From the NCBI GenBank assembly GCA_032251435.1, contig JAVVEH010000009.1:1-64000 (forward strand): DNA of 64,000 nt, read 5' to 3'. This DNA is from JAVVEH01 sp032251435. GTDB taxonomy: Bacteria > Verrucomicrobiota > Lentisphaeria > Oligosphaerales > MVZH01. The position numbers and the translations under genes were made by a program. Positions 43,713-53,182 of this stretch are shown piece after piece. The notes under the pieces were generated by a model. It was not told the origin of the DNA. It searched no databases and saw only the letters and a program-made list of their open reading frames with translations. Numbering within the stretch: position 1 is the first letter of the stretch; each line of letters begins with the position of its first letter.

Positions 43713-45584
43713 TTAAGCGATTTCCGCCACAGTCTGGCCGGCGGCCAGCGTGTCACCCTCGGCGACATCGACGCTGGCGACGGTCCCGCTGACGCTGGCC
43801 TTGATGGGCTGTTCCATCTTCATGGCTTCGATAATGAACATATCATCACCTTCGCTGATGGTGTCGCCTTCATGGACCAGCACCTGAATGACGGTGCCGG
43901 GCATCGGTGAGTGCACTGACGTGACAGGGCCGCCCGCGGGCGCTGCGGGCGCCGCCGCCGCGGGGGCGGCGGCAGGTTGAATGCTTTGCACAGCGCCGCC
44001 TGGCGTGACCTGGCAGACATAGGCGCGGCCGTCAACATTCACGGTGTAAACACCGGTGTCGGCCGCCGCCGCGCCCTTAGTGGCACCCATGTCGGCCAGC
44101 ATTTTTTCAGCGAAGGCTTTATCACTCTTCAGCAGCGCCGCGGCTTTCGATTTTTCCTCATCGGCGGCCATGCGGGTCATCAACGGGCTGTTCCCCTTGA
44201 GGAATTCAACGCCCTTGGCTTCGCAGGTGGCGACGATAAAGATATTTTCCTCGGTCACGTCCAAGCCGTTTTCTTCCAGCTTTTTGGTGGCAGGAGCGAT
44301 ACCCAGATTCGGATCGCGGTCATTGATGTCGTGAACATCTTCGGTCGTCGGCTCAAGGCCCAGCTGTTCACTGGCCAGTTTGACAATCTCCGGATCGGGC
44401 TTCGAGGGGGTCGCCCCGAAGTAGCCCAAGACCATTTTGCCGTAGCCGTCCGTCACCTTTTTCCAAGCTCCCTGGGTGACATTGGCGAACGCCTGTTGGA
44501 AATAGAACTGGCTGACGGGGGTCACGGATGTTCCGAATCCGCCGCGTTCAACCACTTCCTGCATGCCTTTGATCACATCATTGTACAGGTGCATGCAATT
44601 GTTGTCACGCATCATCTGGGTGTTGGCGGTCAAGGCGCCGCCGGGCATCGGGGAGAGCACGATCAGCGGATTGGTTTCCTTGGCTTCCTGGCCCATGAAA
44701 TATTTTTCAAGGCATTCCTTGAATTTTTCTTCAGCCTTGAAAATCTTTTCGTACTGGATTTCTTCGCCCTTCATATTGGTGAGCACGTAGTCCGTGCCGC
44801 GCAGAATGTGCCACATGGAAAGAATATCCAGATGGGACGTGCCGCCGGAGACGGGAGCCATGGTCAAGTCGATAATGTCCGCGCCGCCTTCAATCGCGGC
44901 CATCATGCAGTTGCCGGCGGTGCCGCCGGTGAAGTGGCTGTGAAATTCGATGTCGACATCTTTGCCGAGGACCTCACGGGCCATCTTGATGGTCTCATGC
45001 ACGGTCACGGGTGTGGCTGTCCCCGAGGCGTCTTTGAAGCAGACGCTGTCAAAGGGAATATCGGCTTTGATGATATTTTTGAGGGTGTCAATATAGAACT
45101 TAGGCGTGTGCGCGTAGTCGTCTTTGATGCCGGGAGGCAGGCCCATGAGGGTCACGGAAACCTGATGTTTGCCGCCATGCTTTTTGATGCAGCGGCCGGA
45201 GTAGTCGAGGTTGCGGACATCATTTAACGCGTCAAAATTACGGATCGTGGTGATGCCGTGTTTGACGAACATTTTCGCATGCAGATCAATGATTTCGCGG
45301 CACTGGGAGATCAGTCCCACGACATTGGCCCCGCGGGCGAGGCTTTGTAGATTGACATCCGGGCCGACCACCTTGCGGCAGGCGTCCATCATATCGAAAG
45401 CGTTTTCCTGGCAGTAGAAAAACGGGCTTTGAAAACGGGCGCCACCAGCCACCTCGAAACTGTCGAGGCCCGCCTCGCAGGCGGCTTCAAGAGCGGGGAG
45501 AAAATCCTCCATTTTGACGCGGGCGCCGAGAACGGACTGAAAACCATCGCGGAAAGAAAGGTCGAGAACTCTGATCTGCTTCAT
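43713..45584 (-). CDS. oadA: Oxaloacetate decarboxylase alpha subunit (biotin carboxyltransferase)
   Basis: A 623-residue soluble subunit. The HMGL-like carboxyltransferase domain starts with VLDLSFRDGFQSVLGARVKM (the usual DTTLRDAHQS is changed to DLSFRDGFQS) and has VCFKDASGTATP and FHSHFTGGTAGN, with the metal-binding His pair. The conserved carboxylase region runs to about 470. An Ala-rich hinge (AAAPAAAAPAAPAGG) connects to the biotinyl domain, EAMKMEQ with Lys589 as biotinylation site. It transfers CO2 from oxaloacetate, or possibly another oxo-acid or acyl-CoA, to biotin for decarboxylation by the beta subunit. Altered residues at the start of the barrel leave substrate identity open. 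AAGG lies before the ATG; second gene of the operon. Confidence 0.9.
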   Translation of the reverse strand: MKQIRVLDLSFRDGFQSVLGARVKMEDFLPALEAACEAGLDSFEVAGGARFQSPFFYCQENAFDMMDACRKVVGPDVNLQSLARGANVVGLISQCREIIDLHAKMFVKHGITTIRNFDALNDVRNLDYSGRCIKKHGGKHQVSVTLMGLPPGIKDDYAHTPKFYIDTLKNIIKADIPFDSVCFKDASGTATPVTVHETIKMAREVLGKDVDIEFHSHFTGGTAGNCMMAAIEGGADIIDLTMAPVSGGTSHLDILSMWHILRGTDYVLTNMKGEEIQYEKIFKAEEKFKECLEKYFMGQEAKETNPLIVLSPMPGGALTANTQMMRDNNCMHLYNDVIKGMQEVVERGGFGTSVTPVSQFYFQQAFANVTQGAWKKVTDGYGKMVLGYFGATPSKPDPEIVKLASEQLGLEPTTEDVHDINDRDPNLGIAPATKKLEENGLDVTEENIFIVATCEAKGVEFLKGNSPLMTRMAADEEKSKAAALLKSDKAFAEKMLADMGATKGAAAADTGVYTVNVDGRAYVCQVTPGGAVQSIQPAAAPAAAAPAAPAGGPVTSVHSPMPGTVIQVLVHEGDTISEGDDMFIIEAMKMEQPIKASVSGTVASVDVAEGDTLAAGQTVAEIA

Positions 45585-45656
45585 GGGACTACCTTATATG
45601 ATTGTGTGTGGGAGTTGGCTTATGAGAAATAATATGCGGCGAATGAGTGGAAAAGG

Positions 45657-45920
45657 TTAGGTCCGGTCGGCCCGGTAGGCTTGGACCGCGGCGCTGACAG
45701 CGGCGGCGACGGTGGACTGATCGGAAGACCCGGCCGCCGGTTTCGTAGCGGGTGATTTCTTGCGCCGGGGGGCGGGTTTCACGTCGTCGGGCAGTAAGTG
45801 GGCGAATTTCGCGGAGATTTTGGCTGACAGCATGACCCAGAAGATCATGATGACCAGGAAGGCGAAAACCATTCCCATTCCGACAACCATGAGTTTAAGT
45901 CCGTCAACTAAAAGAGACAT
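45657..45920 (-). CDS. oadG: Na+-pumping decarboxylase gamma subunit
   Basis: An 87-residue protein with one transmembrane helix (LMVVGMGMVFAFLVIMIFWV), the GMGMVFxFL pattern being diagnostic for OadG, and a basic/Ala-rich tail. It anchors the alpha and beta subunits and helps assembly. First gene of the operon, 72 bp before oadA. AAGGG precedes the start. The 176 bp upstream are AT-rich and must hold the operon promoter, but I cannot fix the -35 and -10. Confidence 0.85.
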   Translation of the reverse strand: MSLLVDGLKLMVVGMGMVFAFLVIMIFWVMLSAKISAKFAHLLPDDVKPAPRRKKSPATKPAAGSSDQSTVAAAVSAAVQAYRADRT

Positions 45921-46096
45921 CTGAGAACCCTTTATGTGCTTATAGTATGGATCAACAACCGCGTATTGCTGACATGTAAAGCGAATAATTTAGCGTCCGG
46001 ATTGATTATTTCCACACTATTTCAAGCTGTTGACGCGTTATTTAGATAATTTTTTATTTTATTGACTGTGTGGAGATTTTGAGGGGGGAAAACAGC

Positions 46097-47132
46097 TCAG
46101 AGGATCAGCATGCAGTCGCCGTAGGAATAAAAGCGCATGTTTTCCGCCACCGCCCGGCGGTAGGCGGCCATGACGTTCTCAGCGCTGCTGAAGGTGCTGA
46201 CCAACATCAGCAGGGTGGATTTGGGCAGATGAAAGTTGGTTAACAGGCCATCGACGGCGCGCGGCCGCATGGGTGGATACATGAACAGGCGGGTGCGCCC
46301 GTTTTGGGGAACAACGGCGCTGGTTTTTTCGTCCCAGCAGCTCTCCAAAGACGCGTACCGACGTGGTGCCGACGGCGACGACCCGGCCGCCCCTTTCCCG
46401 CGTGTCGTTGACCAACTCCGCGGTCTCCGCGCTCAGGTCGAAGCGTTCTTCATGCATGACGTGTTGGCTGATGTCATCCACTTTCACGGGTTGGAAGGTG
46501 CCGGGCCCGACATGCAGGGTGACGGCGCCTTGGCGGACACCTTGAGCGGCCAGGGCTTCCATAATTTCCGGCGTGAAATGCAGCCCGGCGGTGGGAGCGG
46601 CGATGGCGCCCGGGGTTTCGGCGTAAACAGTCTGGTAGCGTTCGGCGTCCGCGTCACCGCATTCACGGTCGATATAGGGGGGCAGGGGAATGTTTCCCGC
46701 GGCCCGCATCGCGGCTTCCGCGGTGATTCCCGTGAAGGTGATGTCGAAGGTGCCATCGCCGCGGCGTGTCTGGACGCTGACCGCTCCTTGAGCGCCGCTC
46801 AGGTGAACTGTTTCACCGGGGCGCATGCGCCGCCCCGGTTTCATCATGCATTGCCAGGCACCGTCCGCCAGGGGTTCCAGCAGCAGAATTTCGACATGTC
46901 CTCCCGTGGGTCGTTCGCCATGCAAGCGGGCGGGAATGACCTTGGTGTTATTGACGATAAGGCAGTCACCTTCCCGTAAAAACCGGCCGATATCACTGAA
47001 TCTGTGAAAGGCGTAGTGTCCGGTTTGCCGGTCAAACAGCATCATTCGGGATTCATGCCGCCGCCGGGCGGGATGCTGGGCGATCAAGCCGGGTGGCAGA
47101 TCATAATCAAACTCAGATAGATTCACAGTCAT
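46097..47132 (-). pseudogene. queA: S-adenosylmethionine:tRNA ribosyltransferase-isomerase, frameshifted
   Basis: QueA makes epoxyqueuosine in tRNA. The first frame (47132 to about 46350) carries the family from LSEFDYDLPPGLIAQHP through FLREGDCLIVNNTKVIPARL and TAGLHFTPEIMEAL to GRVVAVGTTSVR. There the frame breaks: the correct continuation LESCWDEKTSAVV...YPPMRPRAVDGLLTNFHLPKST and YSYGDCMLI is one base off. The junction is GTC-TTT-GGAGAGC on the minus strand; removing one T from TTT (46347-46349 on the plus strand) restores GTC-TTG-GAG-AGC. All else is complete, about 345 codons. This is either a recent mutation or a one-base sequencing error. It overlaps the upstream flavoprotein gene by 4 bp (ATGA). 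Confidence 0.9.
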
Positions 47133-48394
47133 TCCTTAAGGTGAAAGGGGGCTAAACCCATGGCCACACCGGCCAGGTATCCCGTAGTCCAGGCGGCCTG
47201 TAAATTAAACCCGCCGGTGAGTCCGTCGATATCCAGCAACTCACCGGCGATATGCAAGCCGGGGTGGATTTTACTTTCCATGGTTTTAAAATTGACTTCG
47301 CTGAGAGTCACGCCGCCGGCGGTCACCATCTCCTCCCGACTGGGGGCTTTTCCTTGGATTGAGGAGGGACAGGCGGTCAATACCGCGACAAGCGCCTGCC
47401 GTTGTCCCCCGGACAGACGGGACCATGGCAGGTCAGGGTGAATACCCGCGCGCGCCGCCAGCCCTTTCCATAATCTGGAAGGCAGGTTGAAAAGCGGGGA
47501 GTTGCGCACTTTTCCAGCGCCTTTCGTCTGGCTTGTCCGTTGCAGGAACTGATCGACTTCGGTGGATTTGAGAGCGGGACAGTAGTTGATCCGCAGTGGT
47601 GTCTTATATCCCCGCGCCTGGAGTGTTTTCGCCGCCAGTGATGAGAGTTTCAGGGCGGCCGGTCCGGTGATTCCCCACTGCGTGAACAGCATAGGCCCGC
47701 GGCTGGAAACCTTTAAGTCGGGCAGCGACAAGTCACAATCCGGAACGGCCAGGCCGGCGAGATGATGAAAGGCGCCGTCTTCAGTTTTTAAACCAAATAG
47801 AGCCGGCGCGGGGAGGGTGACCGTGTGATCCAGGCGGCGGACTAAGGCGTAGGCCTTTGGCGCTCCGCCTCCCAACGCCAGCAGGACTTTGTCAAACCGC
47901 CAGGCCCGCGCCGTTCCCGTGCGGACATCAAACCCTCCGTCCGGCGACGGCCGCAGCTCTGTCACCTCCACGGCCGTATCAATCCGGACACCCGCTTTAT
48001 CCGCCTCGGCCAGCAGGCAGTTGACAATCTCCGCGGCGGTGTCACTGGCCGGGAACACACGGCCGTCCCGTTCGGTTTTGAGAGGGACTCCCCGGGTTTC
48101 AAACCAAGTGACCGTCTCGGCGGGGCCGAACGCGCGCATGGGACCGAGAAGTTCCCGCGCCCCGCGTGGGTAGTTTTGGCAGAAATCGTTAACCGACTGG
48201 CAGTGATGGGTGAGATTACACCGTCCTCCGCCGGCGATCCGCGCCTTGCGCAGACAGGCGCCGCCCGCTTCAAAGAGCCGGATCGTCACCGGAACCTCCG
48301 CGGATTCCGCGCAGGCGACAGCCCCGAACACGCCGGCGGCACCGCCCCCGATCACGGCGATATCCAGCCGTTTGTTTTTCCGCATGGTGGTCAT
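47129..48394 (-). CDS. HI0933/YhiN-family FAD-binding protein
   Basis: A 421-residue flavoprotein. DIAVIGGGAAGVFGAV binds the FAD ADP moiety, ARIAGGGRCNLTHHC is the family signature, VLLALGGGAPKAYA the second glycine motif, and MVTAGGVTLSEVNFKTMESK with GLTGGFNLQAAWTTGYLAG the C-terminal signature. Its biochemical role is unknown; the family is conserved and cytoplasmic. Coupled to queA by a 4-bp overlap. An ATG at codon 4 (MRKNKRLDIAV) is a likely alternative start. Transcribed divergently from ackA. Confidence 0.9.
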   Translation of the reverse strand: MTTMRKNKRLDIAVIGGGAAGVFGAVACAESAEVPVTIRLFEAGGACLRKARIAGGGRCNLTHHCQSVNDFCQNYPRGARELLGPMRAFGPAETVTWFETRGVPLKTERDGRVFPASDTAAEIVNCLLAEADKAGVRIDTAVEVTELRPSPDGGFDVRTGTARAWRFDKVLLALGGGAPKAYALVRRLDHTVTLPAPALFGLKTEDGAFHHLAGLAVPDCDLSLPDLKVSSRGPMLFTQWGITGPAALKLSSLAAKTLQARGYKTPLRINYCPALKSTEVDQFLQRTSQTKGAGKVRNSPLFNLPSRLWKGLAARAGIHPDLPWSRLSGGQRQALVAVLTACPSSIQGKAPSREEMVTAGGVTLSEVNFKTMESKIHPGLHIAGELLDIDGLTGGFNLQAAWTTGYLAGVAMGLAPFHLKE

Positions 48395-48443
48395 GTCTTG
48401 TCCGGCATTGAACCGGAGAGCCTTTCAACGGATGCTGACACAA

Positions 48444-48471
48444 AAAAAGGTAATATACTTCACCTTTTTTC
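48444..48471. other. AT-rich hairpin in the divergent ackA upstream region
   Basis: AAAAAAGGT (48444-48452) and ACCTTTTTT (48463-48471) are perfectly complementary with a ten-base loop. It lies between the divergent flavoprotein and ackA genes. It could be an operator or a short transcription attenuator. The stem is too AT-rich for a strong terminator. Confidence 0.35.
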
Positions 48472-48612
48472 CGGGTGTTTGTCAAACAATATATTTTTAT
48501 CTTTATTGAGCGTGGACAGGTGGTCAAATTCAGGTGGTGATTATATATTAAGCCGACATCTTTTCGCATGCGGAACGGCATCATCATCACGTTGAAAATA
48601 AGGAAAAATGTA

Positions 48613-49809
48613 GTGAAAATCCTCGTTGTGAACGCGGGCAGTTCATCCGTTAAATTTACTGTTTACCAGATGGAGACGGAGACGGTTCTAGCCAAGGGAT
48701 TGGTTGAACGAATCGGGCTCAAAGAGCCGAATTTTGTCTATGAGCGTCCGGGTCATGACAAAGAGGAGAAAGTTGTCGCGGTCGCCAATCACACGGACGC
48801 GTTGAAAGCGATTTGTGAGAAATTGGTTGACACCGATCATGGCGGTGTCCTGGAGTCGTTATCTGATATTGACGCCATTGGCCACCGGGTGGTGCACGGC
48901 GGTGAAAAATTCAGTGAACCGGTTTTGATTGATAGCGATGTGAAAAACACGATCCGCCTGTGCGCCAATTTAGCGCCGCTGCACAATCCTCCGAATCTTG
49001 ATGGGATTGAGGCGTGCGAGAAAGCCTTTCCCGGAACTCAGAATGTGGCGGTTTTTGACACGGCTTTTCACCAAACCATGCCTCCGGAGGCGTTCATGTA
49101 CGCCATTCCCCGTGAATTGTATGAAGACCATGGCATCCGCAAATATGGGTTTCACGGCACCTCGCATAAATTTGTCACCAACGCGGCGGCCGATTATCTG
49201 GGCAAGCCTGTGGACGAATTAAAGTTGATCAGTTGCCACTTGGGCAATGGGTCCAGTATCGCCGCGGTGAAATACGGGAAAGTCATTGACACCAGCATGG
49301 GGATGACCCCCCTGTGCGGACTGGTTATGGGAACCCGTTCCGGTGATATTGATCCGGCGATTATTTTCTACCTCAAGAAAAAAGGGTACGCGGCGGGTGA
49401 GATTGACAGTATTTTGAACAAAAAAAGCGGCTTGCTCGGGGTTGGCGGAATCAAAAGTGGTGATATGCGGGATATTGTCGACGCCGCCGCCAACGGGGTC
49501 GAGACCGCGCGGATCGCGTTGGATCTGTGGGCGCACCGGCTGGCCTTTTACGTGGGCGGATATTATACCTTGCTGTCCGGTGCTGACGCGGTGATCATCA
49601 CCGGGGGCATCGGCGAAAACAGTGTTCCGGCCCGGGCGGCCTTTCTGTCCCGCTTGAGTGGTATCGGCTGTCATATGGACCGGGCGGCGATCCAAATCAC
49701 CAAAAAGGCGGTGACTCTGTCCACCCCTGACAGTGAGTTGCGGGCGATTGTTTTGCCGACGGATGAGGAGTTGATGATCGGTCGTGAGACGGCGTTGCTG
49801 CTGAAGTGA
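48613..49809 (+). CDS. ackA: Acetate kinase
   Basis: A 398-residue ASKHA-fold kinase converting acetyl phosphate and ADP to acetate and ATP, the last step of acetate fermentation. Signatures: VVNAGSSSVKFTVYQ at the start, DAIGHRVVHGGEKFSEPV, YGFHGTSHKFVT, CHLGNGSSIAAVKYGKVIDT, GLVMGTRSGDIDPAII and FTGGIGEN-type VIITGGIGENS. I chose GTG 48613, because AAGGA is eight to nine bases upstream and the family starts MKILVVNAGSSS; an ATG at 48568 has no such site. pta follows 68 bp downstream, so acetyl-CoA to acetate plus ATP is encoded as one unit. Confidence 0.95.
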   Translation: MKILVVNAGSSSVKFTVYQMETETVLAKGLVERIGLKEPNFVYERPGHDKEEKVVAVANHTDALKAICEKLVDTDHGGVLESLSDIDAIGHRVVHGGEKFSEPVLIDSDVKNTIRLCANLAPLHNPPNLDGIEACEKAFPGTQNVAVFDTAFHQTMPPEAFMYAIPRELYEDHGIRKYGFHGTSHKFVTNAAADYLGKPVDELKLISCHLGNGSSIAAVKYGKVIDTSMGMTPLCGLVMGTRSGDIDPAIIFYLKKKGYAAGEIDSILNKKSGLLGVGGIKSGDMRDIVDAAANGVETARIALDLWAHRLAFYVGGYYTLLSGADAVIITGGIGENSVPARAAFLSRLSGIGCHMDRAAIQITKKAVTLSTPDSELRAIVLPTDEELMIGRETALLLK

Positions 49810-49877
49810 TGACTGAAGAGATGATCAGAGTGTGAATTTGGGCCGGTTGAGCCCGCGAAAGACGCGAAGAGAAAACA

Positions 49878-50894
49878 ATGAATTTATTAGACAAGTTACT
49901 GAAGAAAACCGCGGCGGGCCATAAACGAATTGTGCTTCCGGAGGGACAGGATCCCCGGGTTCAAGAAGCCGCCGTGAAAATCGCCGCGCGGAATATCGCC
50001 GCCGTGACCGTTCTCGCCACCCCGGAAGAACTCGCCGCGGCTGGCCACGCATGGGACGCGGCGAAAGCCGCTGAGCTGGGGATTGAGGTCATCAATTATC
50101 TGGACACGCCGTTGGCGGGTGAACTGGCTGAATTGTTCGCTGAGATTCGCGCCCACAAAGGCGTGACCTTGGAACAGGCGAAGAAAATGGTGACCAGCCG
50201 CCTTTATTTTGGCAATCTCATGGTCCGCAAAGGCCTTGTTGACGGTCTTGTGGCGGGTAGTATCGCCTCGACACCGGATATGCTGCGCGCGGCTTTCCAT
50301 TGTATCGGAACGGCGCCCGGCATCAAAATCGGCAGCAGTTGCTTTGTGATGGATTTGGCGGCGGAGGCGCCGAACGGTGAGGATGTTCTCATTTACGCCG
50401 ACTGCGGTGTGAATATCAATCCCACGGCGGAGGAGCTGGTGGACATCGCCATCGCTTCGGCCAACACGCATAAAGCGCTGGTGGGCGGGCGGCAATACAT
50501 CGCCTTCTTATCGTTTTCGACCATGGGCAGCGCCAAGCATGAGCTGGTGGAAAAAATGGCCCGCGCCACGGCGCTCACAAAGGCGCGGATCGCGGCGGAG
50601 GGGTTGCCGTTCATCGCCGATGGTGAAATGCAGGCGGACGCGGCCATTGTCCCGGCGGTCGGGGCTGGTAAAGCCCCGGGCAGTCCGGTGGCTGGAAAGG
50701 CCAATGTCCTGATATTCCCCGATTTGCAAGCGGGGAATATTTGCTACAAGATCACCGAGCGACTGGGCGGCGCCTTGGCTTACGGTCCGATCCTGCAGGG
50801 ACTGGGCGCGCCGCTCAATGACTTATCCCGCGGGTGCAGCGCTGATGATATTGTCGGCGTGGCCGCCATTACCGTCTGTCAGGCGATTGGCTGA
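49878..50894 (+). CDS. pta: Phosphate acetyltransferase
   Basis: A 338-residue PTA/PTB-fold enzyme that exchanges CoA of acetyl-CoA for phosphate, supplying acetyl phosphate to AckA. Visible motifs: RIVLPEGQDPRVQEAAVKIA, SRLYFGNLMVRKGLVDGLVAGS, IGSSCFVMDL, IYADCGVNINPTAEELVDIA, ALLSFSTMGSA-type AFLSFSTMGSAKHELVEKM, DGEMQADAAIVP and ANVLIFPDLQAGNICYKIT. It is the short, single-domain form without the N-terminal regulatory DRTGG part of enterobacterial Pta. A rho-independent terminator closes the ackA-pta operon. Confidence 0.95.
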   Translation: MNLLDKLLKKTAAGHKRIVLPEGQDPRVQEAAVKIAARNIAAVTVLATPEELAAAGHAWDAAKAAELGIEVINYLDTPLAGELAELFAEIRAHKGVTLEQAKKMVTSRLYFGNLMVRKGLVDGLVAGSIASTPDMLRAAFHCIGTAPGIKIGSSCFVMDLAAEAPNGEDVLIYADCGVNINPTAEELVDIAIASANTHKALVGGRQYIAFLSFSTMGSAKHELVEKMARATALTKARIAAEGLPFIADGEMQADAAIVPAVGAGKAPGSPVAGKANVLIFPDLQAGNICYKITERLGGALAYGPILQGLGAPLNDLSRGCSADDIVGVAAITVCQAIG

Positions 50895-50912
50895 GCCGTT
50901 CTGTTTCGCCGA

Positions 50913-50943
50913 GGCGCGTTTCCAGCGGGAGCGCGCCTTTTTT
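50913..50943 (+). terminator. Rho-independent terminator after pta
   Basis: AGGCGCG (50913-50919) pairs with CGCGCCT (50933-50939), followed by a run of T to 50943, 18 bp after the pta stop codon. Confidence 0.8.
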
Positions 50944-51098
50944 ATGTTCCATTCAATGAACACTCGCTTGTTTGAGTGGTCGAAAGCATGTCAGGGACGA
51001 GGTGTTTGTTGTCTAAGTGTCTGTCACGTAAACCGGCCCGGTGTCGAACGGGGAGAAACCTGTCATCCGGGCATGGGCATGAGCGATCAAGTTGATGT

Positions 51099-52493
51099 AT
51101 GAAAGACACTGTTTTAAGAGTATTACTCGCCGCGGGCGCCTTGCTCGTCAGCGGGTGCGCGACGAACCGTGAGGCTCTCCGCGCCTTCAACGCCAGCTTT
51201 GAACAGGGACGGTATGAGGCCGCGGATGACGTGGCCGGGCATCGGATCAACAAAAAGAATCCGCATAAGGCATTGTTATGGAATCTTCAAGGCGGGACAA
51301 CGCGGCTCCTGCTGGGGGACTTCGCTGGAAGCGTGACCTTGTATGATCAGGCGGAAGCGGCCTTTAAATTTTATGATTTGGATTCCACAGCGGAAAACGC
51401 CGTTCAGTTGGGCGCCGCGCTGGCGTTGAATGATTCTTTCGCACCGTATCAAGGGGAAGAGTATGACCGGATCATGGTCAACAGCTACAAAGGACTGTGT
51501 TTCGCGGCGCTGGGAGATTACGAAAACGCCCGGGTTGAATTTAACCGGGCTCTGCAAAGACAAGAGGAGGCGAAACACCATTTCGCCAGGCAAATCAAGA
51601 AGACGAAAACGGAGTTGGCCAAACAGGACAGCCTGGCGAATCGTCAGGCGGTCGATGGAACCGGGGCGCCTTTTTCAGTGACTGACACATTGGAAAGTGA
51701 TTCATTTAAGGACGCCATGCGTGAAACCTATTCCAATCTTGACACGTTTCAGGCCTATCCGGATTTTATCAATCCATTCGCGACCTATCTGGCGGGCTTG
51801 TTTTTTCTGTTGGAAGGGGACACGGGCAAAGCCAGTGGCATTCTGAAGGAATCTTTCGGAATGGATCCGGATCATCCCGTTGTCCGCGCGGATTTCGCTG
51901 ACGCGGAGGCCGGCCGCGCTCCCAAGGGGCAATGCTGGGTGATTTTTGAAAACGGGTTATGTGTCGAACGGGTTGAATTTCGTCTGGATATACCCATATT
52001 CCTGGTGACCCGGGAGCTGAAAATGGTTAACGTCGCCTTTCCTGTGCTTTCAACCCGGGGGCGGGCGGTTGACTCCCTGAGCATATCAACCGCCACTGAG
52101 ACGGCGCGGACGATAGCCATTTGCGATATGGATCGGGTGATCCGCACGGAATTTAAAAAAGATTTAACCATGATCATTGGCAGGGAAGTCGCGCGTCAAG
52201 CGGCGAAGACGTACCTGCAGTACATGGTTCAGCGCGAATATGGTGATCTGGGCGGGATTATTATGGCGGTGTTTCAGACCTTTAGCACCGCCGCTGACAC
52301 CCGGAGTTGGACGGCCCTGCCGAGCGATATCCAGGTGGCCCGTTTTCCCATCTCTCCGGATCGACGCTTGACTGTTTCCGATGGTGGACGGTTGAGTATA
52401 CCTGTCCAGCTGCCGGCGTGTGATAACGCGATCGTCCATGTGCGTCTTCCCCAAGTCGGGGTTCCCGCCGCCGTTTCAATTATTAAGTTTTAA
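51099..52493 (+). CDS. COG3014-type TPR lipoprotein
   Basis: A 464-residue lipoprotein with lipobox LVSGC (Cys20). The N-terminal half is TPR-like (SFEQGRYEAADDVAG, NLQGGTTRLLLGDFAGSV, YKGLCFAALGDYENARVEFN), with YPDFINPFATYLAGLFFLLE a conserved stretch of the COG3014 family; the C-terminal half is beta-rich. The family is found beside LpoB-type lipoproteins, as here (the lpoB-like gene starts 16 bp downstream), so a role in outer-membrane control of peptidoglycan synthesis is possible but unproven. Confidence 0.75.
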   Translation: MKDTVLRVLLAAGALLVSGCATNREALRAFNASFEQGRYEAADDVAGHRINKKNPHKALLWNLQGGTTRLLLGDFAGSVTLYDQAEAAFKFYDLDSTAENAVQLGAALALNDSFAPYQGEEYDRIMVNSYKGLCFAALGDYENARVEFNRALQRQEEAKHHFARQIKKTKTELAKQDSLANRQAVDGTGAPFSVTDTLESDSFKDAMRETYSNLDTFQAYPDFINPFATYLAGLFFLLEGDTGKASGILKESFGMDPDHPVVRADFADAEAGRAPKGQCWVIFENGLCVERVEFRLDIPIFLVTRELKMVNVAFPVLSTRGRAVDSLSISTATETARTIAICDMDRVIRTEFKKDLTMIIGREVARQAAKTYLQYMVQREYGDLGGIIMAVFQTFSTAADTRSWTALPSDIQVARFPISPDRRLTVSDGGRLSIPVQLPACDNAIVHVRLPQVGVPAAVSIIKF

Positions 52494-52509
52494 ACAAAGA
52501 GGTGTGAAA

Positions 52510-53124
52510 ATGAGACAAAACCGCCTGTTCGCAACGTGTTCAACACTGGCTGTTTTATTGCTTTCCGGGTGCGCCCATGTGCCGGAAAATATCGATCTTC
52601 AAAATGATCGCGGACATGCGGTCATGGGACTGGATTACCGCGATTTCGACCTGGCGGCCAGTCAGATGGTTCAATCCGCGCTCGCCTCAGGCACGCTTAA
52701 GAAACCTGATGGCGGCCGGTATGTGATGGCGACGGGCAAAGTTGTCAACGACACCATGCAACGGATTGACACGGATCAGTTGATGGCCAAAATTGAGGAG
52801 GAGTTGATGAACAGCGGGCAAGTGGTCATGACATCCGCTATCGGCGCCGGCGACGCGACAGATGACATGGTTTATGAGGCCCGGGAACTGCGGAAATCGG
52901 ACGAGTTTGACGCGGGCACACTGGCCCCGAAAGGGCGGCTTGTCGCTCCGGATCTCAGTGTCTCCGGCAAAATCATTCAGCGGGATGTCTTTTATGACAA
53001 GCGCACCAGGCAGGTTGAATACTATTTTCAGTTGCGGATAACCAATCTGCGGACGGGTCTGCGGTTCTGGCAGAAAGAGACCTTGATCGGCAAGCGGGGA
53101 AGCAATAAATCCGTGTCTTGGTAA
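52510..53124 (+). CDS. lpoB: LpoB-like penicillin-binding protein activator lipoprotein
   Basis: A 204-residue lipoprotein: MRQNRLFATCSTLAVLLLSGC is the signal with lipobox Cys21. The mature part follows the LpoB pattern: MGLDYRDFDLAASQMVQSAL, YVMATGKVVNDTMQRIDTDQ, LMNSGQVVMTSAIG, PDLSVSGKIIQRDV and FQLRITNLRTGLRFWQKE. LpoB reaches through the peptidoglycan from the outer membrane to stimulate PBP1B. AGAGGTG precedes ATG 52510. No PBP gene is in the window. Together with the COG3014 gene it forms a two-gene unit. Confidence 0.8.
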   Translation: MRQNRLFATCSTLAVLLLSGCAHVPENIDLQNDRGHAVMGLDYRDFDLAASQMVQSALASGTLKKPDGGRYVMATGKVVNDTMQRIDTDQLMAKIEEELMNSGQVVMTSAIGAGDATDDMVYEARELRKSDEFDAGTLAPKGRLVAPDLSVSGKIIQRDVFYDKRTRQVEYYFQLRITNLRTGLRFWQKETLIGKRGSNKSVSW

Positions 53125-53182
53125 GGCCGGTCGTGACACCCACGCGCCCGCGGGCCGCTGTCGAAAACGGGGCACATGGCTC

